NCBI GenBank assembly: GCA_030608985.1
Contig: JAUWDC010000013.1
Span: forward strand, 1-10,608
Length of the DNA: 10,608 nucleotides
Direction of reading: 5' to 3'
Source of the DNA: Desulfobia sp.
Lineage (GTDB): Bacteria > Desulfobacterota > Desulfobulbia > Desulfobulbales > SURF-16
The position numbers and the translations under genes were made by a program. Of the stretch, positions 1-6,037 are shown piece by piece. The stretch's first letter is position 1. The number at the start of each line of letters is the position of its first letter. The notes beneath the pieces were generated by a model that saw only the letters and a program-made list of their open reading frames with translations, had not been told where the DNA came from and did no database searches.

Positions 1-1
1 T

Positions 2-445
2 TATCTCACGGTATTTATCGATCTGTTTTCTCGGATTGTTGTAGGCTGGGACCTCAGTGCGACTCTCGAAAGATATTCAGCAATACGGGCTCTTAACAAG
101 GCGATTCTGAGACGCAGACCAGGCCAAGGGCTGATGGTGCATAGTGATCGAGGAGTTCAGTATGCCAGTAGTGATTTCAGATCAGTATTGCAAAAACATG
201 GTTTTGTTCAAAGCATGAGTCGGAAAGGCAACTGCTGGGATAACGCGGTTGCTGAGTCATTTTTTCATTCGATAAAAACACAAATGATTCATCATTGTAA
301 ATTTCAGAATGTAGTCGAAGCGGAACGGGCTCTATTTAACTACATTGAAGTCTACTACAATCGACAGAGAAAGCATTCTACTAATGGGTACAAAACACCC
401 GCTCAATATGAGATGGAATGGTGGAATAAAAGAAAAGCGGCTTAA
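2..445 (+). CDS. IS3-family transposase OrfB, 5'-truncated by window edge
   Basis: This is the C-terminal 147 residues of a DDE transposase (rve integrase core) that catalyses cut-out and integration of an IS3-family element. The frame is open from base 2, so the gene begins outside the window; the ATG at 134 is internal. Visible hallmarks are the strand motif VFIDLFSRIVVGWDLS, the second catalytic Asp in HSDRGVQYAS, and the catalytic Glu in CWDNAVAESFFHSIK, followed by the usual YNRQRKHS...TPAQYE tail. The first catalytic Asp (the family's TDITY motif) would lie upstream of base 1 and cannot be checked. No frameshift or stop is seen in this part. In most IS3 elements OrfB is made by -1 frameshifting from OrfA; that region is outside the window. 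The family call is secure; subgroup is not resolved. Confidence 0.95.
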   Translation, partial: YLTVFIDLFSRIVVGWDLSATLERYSAIRALNKAILRRRPGQGLMVHSDRGVQYASSDFRSVLQKHGFVQSMSRKGNCWDNAVAESFFHSIKTQMIHHCKFQNVVEAERALFNYIEVYYNRQRKHSTNGYKTPAQYEMEWWNKRKAA

Positions 446-451
446 CTTCGA

Positions 452-476
452 CTCCACTTTTTTTATGGCAAGATCA
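452..476 (+). mobile_element. Putative right terminal end of the IS3-family element
   Basis: Just after the transposase stop lies a T-rich stretch ending GGCAAGATCA. IS3 elements normally begin with TG and end with CA a short distance after orfB, and this stretch, read inward from the reverse strand, starts TGATCTTGCC. I recall similar termini from other IS3 elements, but the left end is outside the window, so the inverted repeat and target duplication cannot be confirmed. If correct, the element ends at 476, inside the first unit of the adjacent tandem repeat. Confidence 0.5.
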
Positions 477-523
477 ATAACTCAATAACTCAATAACCCA
501 ATAACTCAATAACCCAATTAACT
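475..523. repeat. 8-bp tandem repeat (CAATAACT/CAATAACC), six units
   Basis: Five consecutive 8-base units read CAATAACT, CAATAACT, CAATAACC, CAATAACT and CAATAACC, followed by a 9-base variant CAATTAACT. The array begins at the presumed IS end and stops five bases before the nfo start codon, so it occupies the place where the ribosome binding site should be. Such arrays can change length by replication slippage, which here would alter the spacing between IS and gene. Confidence 0.9.
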
Positions 524-527
524 CAAA

Positions 528-1385
528 ATGCCCTTACTTGGAGCTCATATGTCTGTGGCCGGCGGATTACACCTGGCCTTTGAAAGAATACGTCAAGTTG
601 GTGGTGAGGCCTTACAGATTTTCACACGAAACCAACGGCAGTGGCAGGTTGCACCAATTTCACCTGCTGAGCAAGTTCTTTTTCAAAAAGAAAGGGAGAA
701 ATGGGGGAAAGGCCCAGTGGCTGCCCATAATTCCTATCTCATTAATCTGGCGGCGAAAAAAGAGGAAACTCGGATTAAATCCGTACAAGCCATGGCTGAT
801 GAGATTGGCCGAGTAGCCGCTTTAGGAATACCATACTTGATCATGCACCCTGGTTCACATGGTGGCGATGGCATTGAGGCCGGCCTGGAACGGTTTGTGA
901 ACAATTTAGATACGGCCATGGGGTCGGTTAAGCAATGTGATGACGTGATGGTGCTGCTTGAGAATACCGCAGGTCAGGGTACAGGGTTGGGGTCGGCTTT
1001 TAATGAACTAAGCTATATCATTAACAATTCAAGGTACAAAGAGCGGCTTGGGGTATGTCTTGACACATGTCATCTTTTTGCCGCAGGGTACGATTTTCGC
1101 ACCCCGGAAAAGTACACGGAGACTTTTCTGCTTTTCGAGACAGAAGTCGGGATTGATCGGATCAGGTTTTTTCATATCAATGATTCGAAAAAAGCGCTGG
1201 GCAGTCGGGTGGACAGGCACGAGCATATAGGCAAGGGGGAAATAGGTCTGGAAGGTTTTCGGAATCTGGTGAACGATGAACGTTTTCGTCATCACCCAAT
1301 GACGTTAGAAACCCCGAAAGGAAAGGATCTTCTGGAGGATATTGAGAATTTGGCTGTTTTGAAGAGTTTAATCAGGCAAAATTAA
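528..1385 (+). CDS. nfo: Endonuclease IV (AP endonuclease, Nfo)
   Basis: A zinc-dependent apurinic/apyrimidinic endonuclease of the TIM-barrel Xylose-isomerase-like family, acting in base excision repair by cutting 5' to abasic sites and trimming blocked 3' ends. The 285-aa length matches the family (E. coli Nfo 285). All nine expected metal ligands are visible: H67 (AAHNSY), H107 (MHPGSH), E145 (LLENTAGQ), D179 and H182 (LDTCH), H216 (FFHIND), D229 and H231 (DRHEH), and E261 (LETPKG). The start at 528 is chosen because MPLLGAHMSVAGG aligns with the conserved family N-terminus; the later ATG at 549 would remove the first barrel strand. There is no Shine-Dalgarno sequence before 528; the upstream bases are the tandem repeat. 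It converges on the small Cys-rich gene across a 149-bp gap and lies near a fused glycosylase/AP endonuclease. Confidence 0.97.
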   Translation: MPLLGAHMSVAGGLHLAFERIRQVGGEALQIFTRNQRQWQVAPISPAEQVLFQKEREKWGKGPVAAHNSYLINLAAKKEETRIKSVQAMADEIGRVAALGIPYLIMHPGSHGGDGIEAGLERFVNNLDTAMGSVKQCDDVMVLLENTAGQGTGLGSAFNELSYIINNSRYKERLGVCLDTCHLFAAGYDFRTPEKYTETFLLFETEVGIDRIRFFHINDSKKALGSRVDRHEHIGKGEIGLEGFRNLVNDERFRHHPMTLETPKGKDLLEDIENLAVLKSLIRQN

Positions 1386-1391
1386 ACCGCA

Positions 1392-1488
1392 AAATATCGA
1401 ACAAGAAATGTCGAATGATGAAGTAAGGAAGAACTAATCAAATGTAAACATCCACACTTCGATATTCATAATTCCCTGTTCGATATTC
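1392..1488. repeat. Imperfect 32-bp inverted repeat between convergent genes
   Basis: Arms at 1392-1423 and 1457-1488 are reverse complements at 23 of 32 positions, separated by 33 bases. Both contain the core ATATCGAACA near the outer end. The hairpin fills most of the 149-bp gap between nfo and the convergent gene at 1535. It could slow or end transcription from both sides, but there is no clean T-tract. The motif (TGTTCGATATTC) looks like a dispersed intergenic repeat I associate with environmental proteobacterial genomes; only one copy pair occurs in this window, so dispersion is not shown here. Confidence 0.6.
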
Positions 1489-1534
1489 AAAATTATTTTT
1501 TGATCTTGTTGCTTTACTGAACAGTTACAAAAAA

Positions 1535-1861
1535 TCAGTCCATATCCTCCATCAGCTTACCACAGCATAAAGGTACATCGCCACCAGATTTAACATTCAT
1601 ATATTTGTTACAGATATCACAGTAATATGTACAGTCTTTTTCTGATTTTTTATCGCTGAAAACTGTTTTACCGCCAGGGATACCCTCAATAACAAATCGG
1701 GCAAAAGTGTCTCCAGGGGGGATGTAATTTCCCATGGGGGTCATTTTTTTATTATCTTTCAGGCAGTCAACCATCACCCGCCAGAGAAGTTCAAGCTCTG
1801 ATGTTTCCTGCTCATTGGCCGGATGAAACTCAACAACATTTCTGTCAACACTGATTTTCAT
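1535..1861 (-). CDS. Small protein with C-terminal desulforedoxin-like CX2C...CC metal site
   Basis: A 108-residue protein of unknown role. The first 65 residues form an uncharacterised domain with an aromatic/hydrophobic helix (LELLWRVMVDCLKDNKK) and a segment GNYIPPGDTFARFVIEG. The last 30 hold C81-X2-C84 and the adjacent pair C99-C100 in VPLCCGKLM. That layout resembles the rubredoxin-type Fe(Cys)4 knuckle of desulforedoxin and the N-terminal domain of desulfoferrodoxin (CX2C, about 14 residues, CCG..M); a zinc ribbon is the alternative. I start it at the ATG at 1861 because GAGGTG (1868-1873 on the other strand) sits six bases upstream as a ribosome binding site; a GTG at 1870 would overlap that site. 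It lies 57 bp downstream of the nth-xth fusion in the same direction and probably shares its transcript. No function is assigned. Confidence 0.8.
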   Translation of the reverse strand: MKISVDRNVVEFHPANEQETSELELLWRVMVDCLKDNKKMTPMGNYIPPGDTFARFVIEGIPGGKTVFSDKKSEKDCTYYCDICNKYMNVKSGGDVPLCCGKLMEDMD

Positions 1862-1877
1862 GATAGACACCTCATAA

Positions 1878-1924
1878 AGTTAGTAAATTAGTAATTTGAG
1901 AATTATTACTATATATTGCTAACT
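1878..1924. repeat. AT-rich nested inverted repeat across the nth-xth stop codon
   Basis: AGTTAG (1878-1883) pairs with CTAACT (1919-1924), and inside it AGTAAT (1890-1895) pairs with ATTACT (1905-1910). The outer right arm covers the stop codon of the fusion gene. Stems are short and AT-rich and no T-tract follows on the - strand, so this is at best a weak pause or mRNA-processing hairpin between two cotranscribed genes. Confidence 0.35.
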
Positions 1925-3379
1925 ACTGATTTTGTCAACAAAAAAATCGAGTTGAACTGGACAATGATCAGATCCCATGACGGTTTTCAGAATTGAGGCA
2001 TCGGCGACACGAGAGGGGCTATTTTTGTCCACACAGAAATAATCTATGCGCCAGCCAATATCCCTTGCCCGGGCATTATAACGATAGCTCCACCAGGTAT
2101 AATGGCCTGCTTCAGTATTAAACAAGCGAAAGGTGTCAAGGAAGCCATTGTCAAGAAATGTATCCATCCATTTCCTTTCCTGGAGAGTGTAGCCGGCATT
2201 TGATTCATTCTCTTTTGGGTTTTTGAGGTCGATTGGTTTGTGGGCAACGTTATAATCACCGCAGATGACGACTGACTTCTGTGTGGCAAGCTTCTGCGCA
2301 TGATCCTGCACTGCCTTGTTAAACTGAATTTTATAATCAAGTCGTTTGAGGCCGTGACCTGCATTGGGAAAGTAAATATTGATAAAGAAAAAATCAGGGA
2401 ACTCCAGGGTTTGGATCCGCCCTTCTTTGTCAAAGGCGGGCTCATTGAGCCCAAAACTGATGGAAAGGGGAGTAAGCCGGCTGTATATAGCTACTCCGGA
2501 ATAGCCTTTTTTTTCGGCACTATGCCAATAAGAGGTATAGCCCGGGATATTTTTAAGGGAGTCCGAAAGTTGATCCGGATGGGCCTTTGTCTCCTGGATT
2601 GCGATAATGTCGGCATCAAACTCCTGTATCATATCGACAAAACCCTTTTTTTCCATTGCCCTGATGCCATTGACATTCCAGGAAATAAATTTTTTATTGT
2701 TTTTCCCTTTTGCAGGTATTTTTTTCGGTATTTTCCGAGGCGTCACCCCTATCTGGGGGCAGACTTCATTGAGGGCACAGCGATCGCAATGGGGAGCAAC
2801 CGGCCGGCATATTGCCTGACCATAGGCAACAAGCAATGAGTTGACCTTGATCCAATATTTTTTTGGTAATTTCTTGCGGAGTGCCATTTCTGTCTGCAGC
2901 GGATCCTTGGTTTTCACATACCCCCAGATATTCATAATCCGATGGACATGGGTATCGACACAAATTGCAGGTTTATGAAAGGCAACGCTGACTACCAGGT
3001 TGGCAGTTTTGCGACCGACACCGGGCAGGGTGACAAGTTGCTCCACAGTGTCCGGAACCCTATTGCCAAAAGCCTCCAGGACGTTTGGAAGTTTGATCAG
3101 ATATTTCGCTTTGTTCCGGTAAAAGCCAACAGGATAAATAAGCTTGGCAATCTTTTCTTCGCTCAAATGTGCAAGACCCTGCTGATCAGGAGCATGTTTG
3201 AACAGCCGCTCAGCAGCTTGAGCCGTGGTTTCGTCTTTGGTGCGAGCGGAAAGGATGGTCGCCACCAGGACCTTGAAGGGATCCTTGGTCTGGACCGCAA
3301 TAAGATCCACAACTGGGACTTTCAGGCCTTCCACTTCTTTTGCCACAATATCAAGAAGATGTTTAATCGGGGCGGTCAT
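1919..3379 (-). CDS. Fused endonuclease III - exodeoxyribonuclease III (Nth-Xth)
   Basis: One 486-aa ORF joins two complete base-excision-repair enzymes. Residues 1-211 are endonuclease III, a DNA glycosylase/AP lyase for oxidised pyrimidines: helix-hairpin-helix LPGVGRKTANL (118-128) with catalytic K124, catalytic D142 in VDTHVHR, and a [4Fe-4S] motif C191-X6-C198-X2-C201-X5-C207. Residues 212-229 form a Lys/Pro-rich linker. Residues 230-486 are an exonuclease III/AP endonuclease of the EEP fold with N235 (SWNVNG), E263 (QETK), Y336, D375 and N377 (GDYNVAH), D446 (RIDYF) and the D471-H472 pair (GSDHCP), all expected catalytic residues. The start has AAAGGA about nine bases upstream. Normally these are separate genes (nth, xthA). 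Fusion would hand the cleaved abasic product straight to the 3'-end-cleaning nuclease; that coupling is inference. The small Cys-rich gene follows. Confidence 0.96.
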   Translation of the reverse strand: MTAPIKHLLDIVAKEVEGLKVPVVDLIAVQTKDPFKVLVATILSARTKDETTAQAAERLFKHAPDQQGLAHLSEEKIAKLIYPVGFYRNKAKYLIKLPNVLEAFGNRVPDTVEQLVTLPGVGRKTANLVVSVAFHKPAICVDTHVHRIMNIWGYVKTKDPLQTEMALRKKLPKKYWIKVNSLLVAYGQAICRPVAPHCDRCALNEVCPQIGVTPRKIPKKIPAKGKNNKKFISWNVNGIRAMEKKGFVDMIQEFDADIIAIQETKAHPDQLSDSLKNIPGYTSYWHSAEKKGYSGVAIYSRLTPLSISFGLNEPAFDKEGRIQTLEFPDFFFINIYFPNAGHGLKRLDYKIQFNKAVQDHAQKLATQKSVVICGDYNVAHKPIDLKNPKENESNAGYTLQERKWMDTFLDNGFLDTFRLFNTEAGHYTWWSYRYNARARDIGWRIDYFCVDKNSPSRVADASILKTVMGSDHCPVQLDFFVDKISS

Positions 3380-3399
3380 GTTGTTTTGTCCTTTTAGTC

Positions 3400-3417
3400 A
3401 ATGAATATCCGTTCATT
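3400..3417. promoter_or_regulatory. Operator-like palindrome upstream of nth-xth
   Basis: AATGAATATCCGTTCATT has perfect 6-bp arms around a 6-bp centre and lies 21-38 bp upstream of the fusion gene's start codon. Its shape resembles binding sites of dimeric repressors such as the TetR family. No regulator gene is nearby, and a single palindrome of this size in AT-rich DNA can arise by chance. Confidence 0.25.
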
Positions 3418-3494
3418 TTTTGCTTGCATTTAGTATGCGAGAGCAGTATCTCTATTAAAATTTTGTTTCATTTTGTTGCCGTGGAATCTATTTC

Positions 3495-3521
3495 AAACGT
3501 CCGTCACATGACGTTTTTTTT
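3495..3521 (+). terminator. Hairpin plus T-tract upstream of sulP (possible attenuator)
   Basis: AAACGTC (3495-3501) and GACGTTT (3510-3516) form a perfect 7-bp stem with an 8-base loop; the distal arm runs into eight consecutive T residues (3514-3521). This is the form of an intrinsic terminator on the + strand, yet no + strand gene precedes it. It lies 80 bp before the sulP start, so it could be a leader attenuator or the end of a short RNA started between 3380 and 3490 (a loose TTGCAT/TATCTC promoter pair at 3424-3452 has 17-bp spacing). The stem is only moderately GC-rich. Confidence 0.4.
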
Positions 3522-3601
3522 ATTTCTGGAAGCATATCAAAATCAGAATGTTATTCAAGTAATGGCTTAAATTTTAACACTATAATAAGGGAAACATCAC
3601 A

Positions 3602-5806
3602 ATGATTTACAAAATTTTTCCGTTTTTGCTCTGGTTCAAAGGGTATAACGGGAGCAAATTCCAGATTGACCTGATGGCCGGTATTACCGTGGCCATGGTT
3701 TTGATTCCGCAGTCAATGGCTTATGCCCAGTTGGCAGGCCTTCCAGCCTATTACGGTCTCTATGCTGCTTTCTTGCCGCCCATGGTGGCTGCTCTTTTTG
3801 GTTCCAGTCGTCAGTTGGCCACAGGGCCGGTTGCTGTTGTGTCTTTGATGTCGGCTGCCTCTCTTGAGCCGTTAGCCACGGCAGGCGGGCCTCAATTCAT
3901 TGCCTATTCCATTGTTCTTGCTCTTACAGTAGGTATCTTTCAGTTTTCCCTTGGTGTGTTGCGCCTTGGCATGGTGGTAAACTTTTTATCCCATCCGGTT
4001 ATTAATGGTTTCACCAATGCCGCTGCCATCATTATTGCTTCGTCTCAGTTGTCAAAGTTTTTTGGTGTGTATGTCGATAAGGCATCCCATCATTACGAAA
4101 CCATGATGCGAGTTGGTCAGGCTGCTCTTGATTATACCCATATTCCCAGTTTGATGTATGGTATTGGCGCAGTGCTCATTATGGTGATTATAAAGAAAGT
4201 CAATCCCCGTATTCCCAGTGTTCTGGTGGCTGTGGCTGTGACCACGGTGCTTTCTCTTATGACTGGTTTTAATAATGATGCCTTTGTTGATGTCAGCAAG
4301 GTGCAAATGGATGGTTTTAGTCATAAGGTTGAGACATTTAATCATGCTGTGGCGGAAATTGAAGCAATTGGTGCCGAGCGAGCCCTGGTTGGTGAAGAGG
4401 TGGATGAGCAGAAAAAGCATGAAACCGCTGGACACGGTCAGTCCATCGAATTGATTCAGCTTGAAGCCAAAGTAGCCATGCTTACCGCTAAAATGAATGA
4501 AGCCAAGCATCATGGCCATCTATCCCGTAAAGAATTACGAGATATGAAATTTGAGGCGGTGAAGATTGGTGAAGGTGATGACGCACAGTTTGCCTTTTAC
4601 CCCAAAGAAGCTATTCCTGCCGGAATTAATACTGATGGTGCTACCTGGCGTTTGAAAGTCAGCAATTCGCCACTTGATGCCACTAACCTGAAAATGATGG
4701 GTGGTGGTGCCATTGTTGGTAAAATTCCTACAGGTTTAAGTTTTGCTATGCCTGGGACTGTTAAAGATCCTGTGACCGGAGAAAAGACCGGCGAGAGTCT
4801 TCTTAATCTTAAAACCTGTATGAAGTTGTTACCAACAGCTATTATTATCTCGCTTCTTGGCTTCATGGAAGCCATTGCCATTGCTAAGGCCATGGCGGCT
4901 CAGACCGGACAGAAGATTGATCCCAACCAGGAGCTCATTGGTCAGGGTCTGGCAAATATCTGTGGTTCCTTTGGTGGATCGTACTCTGTCTCCGGTTCTT
5001 TCTCCCGTTCTGCGGTCAACCTGCAGGCTGGCGCGGTCTCCGGTATTTCATCAGTTATAACGTCGCTGGTGGTCGTCCTTACCTTATTCTTTTTTACTCC
5101 TTTACTGTACCATCTCCCACAGGCAACTCTGGCTGCGGTTATTATGATGGCTGTTATCGGTTTGATTAATGTTAAGGGCTTTGTTCATGCCTATAAAGCG
5201 CAGTGGTATGATGGGGTAATTTCTGTGGGTAGTTTTTTGGTTACCCTCTATTTTGCTCCTCATCTTGATAAGGGTATTATGGTTGGTGTGGCATTTACCA
5301 TGGCGGTTTTTCTGTACAAGTCCATGCGTCCGGTTGTTGCCAGCCTGTCTATGCACGAAGACAAGGTGCTTAAAAGTGCTGAGCATTATCGTCTGAAAGG
5401 CTGTAGGCATATCTCTGTTGTACGTTTTGATGGCATTCTTTTCTTTGCTAATGCATCTTACCTTGATGAGCAGGTTGCCAAGTTTCGCACGGAACAGCCT
5501 GATCTTCGCTACATTCTTCTTGATGCCAGCGGTATCAACGATATGGATGCCTCCGGTGAAGAGGCCTTGGCCCAGGTGGTAAACCGTCTGCGTAGTGCCG
5601 GCCTTGGTTTTGCCATGTGTGGTATTAAGGGCCAGGTTATGGCTGTTATGGAGAGGACTGGTCTACTTGATAAGATCGGTAAGGATAATCTGTTCCCCGA
5701 TACGGAGGCGGCAGTAAAATTTATTGTTGCGACAGTTCATAGAGGGACGGATCTTCCGGAAGAAGGGTGTAAGAATTGCCCTCTTACCCAATATATTCCG
5801 CAGTAA
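3602..5806 (+). CDS. SulP-family anion transporter with STAS domain and large internal insert
   Basis: An inner-membrane SLC26/SulP transporter, 734 aa, probably carrying sulfate or another small anion; substrate cannot be read from sequence. The N-terminal signature lies at residues 20-92 (DLMAGITVAMVLIPQSMAYA, LPAYYGLYAAFLPP, GSSRQLATGPVAVVSL). Membrane segments continue to about residue 222. Residues about 232-370 are a soluble, charged insert containing a heptad pattern (L284, L287, V291, L294, M298) and clustered His (273, 278, 303, 304, 306), after which the normal VGKIPTGL loop and core segments resume (LLPTAIIISLLGFMEAIAIAKAMA; GSYSVSGSFSRSAVN). A cytoplasmic STAS domain spans about 600-715 with the DxSG segment at 649-652, and the tail ends CKNCPL. 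AAGGG at 3587-3591 is the ribosome binding site. The gene is followed by its own strong terminator and looks monocistronic. Usual SulP proteins are about 550-600 aa. Confidence 0.96.
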   Translation: MIYKIFPFLLWFKGYNGSKFQIDLMAGITVAMVLIPQSMAYAQLAGLPAYYGLYAAFLPPMVAALFGSSRQLATGPVAVVSLMSAASLEPLATAGGPQFIAYSIVLALTVGIFQFSLGVLRLGMVVNFLSHPVINGFTNAAAIIIASSQLSKFFGVYVDKASHHYETMMRVGQAALDYTHIPSLMYGIGAVLIMVIIKKVNPRIPSVLVAVAVTTVLSLMTGFNNDAFVDVSKVQMDGFSHKVETFNHAVAEIEAIGAERALVGEEVDEQKKHETAGHGQSIELIQLEAKVAMLTAKMNEAKHHGHLSRKELRDMKFEAVKIGEGDDAQFAFYPKEAIPAGINTDGATWRLKVSNSPLDATNLKMMGGGAIVGKIPTGLSFAMPGTVKDPVTGEKTGESLLNLKTCMKLLPTAIIISLLGFMEAIAIAKAMAAQTGQKIDPNQELIGQGLANICGSFGGSYSVSGSFSRSAVNLQAGAVSGISSVITSLVVVLTLFFFTPLLYHLPQATLAAVIMMAVIGLINVKGFVHAYKAQWYDGVISVGSFLVTLYFAPHLDKGIMVGVAFTMAVFLYKSMRPVVASLSMHEDKVLKSAEHYRLKGCRHISVVRFDGILFFANASYLDEQVAKFRTEQPDLRYILLDASGINDMDASGEEALAQVVNRLRSAGLGFAMCGIKGQVMAVMERTGLLDKIGKDNLFPDTEAAVKFIVATVHRGTDLPEEGCKNCPLTQYIPQ

Positions 5807-5829
5807 ATAGATACCTTTGCTTTACCAAT

Positions 5830-5866
5830 AAAAAAAGGGATGCCTTATTCAGGCATCCCTTTTTTT
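5830..5866. terminator. Strong intrinsic terminator after sulP, likely bidirectional
   Basis: A perfect 15-bp stem pairs A7-GGGATGCC (5830-5844) with GGCATCCC-T7 (5852-5866) around a 7-base loop. The T run follows the GC-rich core on the + strand, and by symmetry a T run also follows on the - strand. It begins 23 bp after the sulP stop and could also stop - strand transcripts running out of the Usp gene, whose own 3' flank (5867-6037) has no better candidate; that flank otherwise shows only a weak GGCAAG/CTTGCC pairing (5953-5958 with 5988-5993). Confidence 0.93.
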
Positions 5867-6037
5867 GTATTGACAAGAGAACTGTATATTTTCTAACCCA
5901 GATAAACTGGAAAAGACATTAAGGATTTAGGGATAAGTCCCTTAACAGTAGAGGCAAGTTGTTTATTTCAATAGTATTTTTCAATTTCTTGCCACAAATA
6001 ACACGAAAATTCTTTCTAAGGAACTAAAAAAACAGAA

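Larger units (their letters stand above)
3380..3601. other. Divergent intergenic region between nth-xth and sulP
   Basis: This 222-bp AT-rich region separates the two divergent genes and must hold their promoters. Visible items are the nth-xth ribosome binding site just outside the gene (AAAGGA), the palindrome at 3400-3417, a loose TTGCAT/TATCTC pair at 3424-3452 and the hairpin/T-tract at 3495-3521. No confident sigma-70 promoter was found for either gene. Confidence 0.5.

Noticed and set aside
475..523. CRISPR array.
   Set aside because: The units are 8 bp and directly adjacent, with no spacers and no cas genes; this is a simple tandem repeat.
2650..2760. Possible assembly error joining nth to xth.
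   Set aside because: Both halves are complete and the linker codes a plausible flexible Lys/Pro-rich segment without repeats or homopolymer slips; a real fusion is the simpler reading, though reads would settle it.
2300..3397. Long + strand open frames (2300-2839 and 2942-3397) opposite the nth-xth gene.
   Set aside because: They are antisense to a fully recognised protein with all catalytic motifs, show no family motifs and are best explained as shadows of its codon usage.
3581..3586. Perfect TATAAT as a -10 box for sulP.
   Set aside because: It lies 15 bp before the start codon and abuts the AAGGG ribosome binding site, so initiation there would exclude that site from the transcript; no -35 box is at proper distance.
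5935..5965. TTAGGGA/TCCCTTAA hairpin as a terminator for the usp gene.
   Set aside because: The stem is only five contiguous base pairs with a tight loop and no T-tract on the - strand; the bidirectional hairpin at 5830-5866 is a better candidate.
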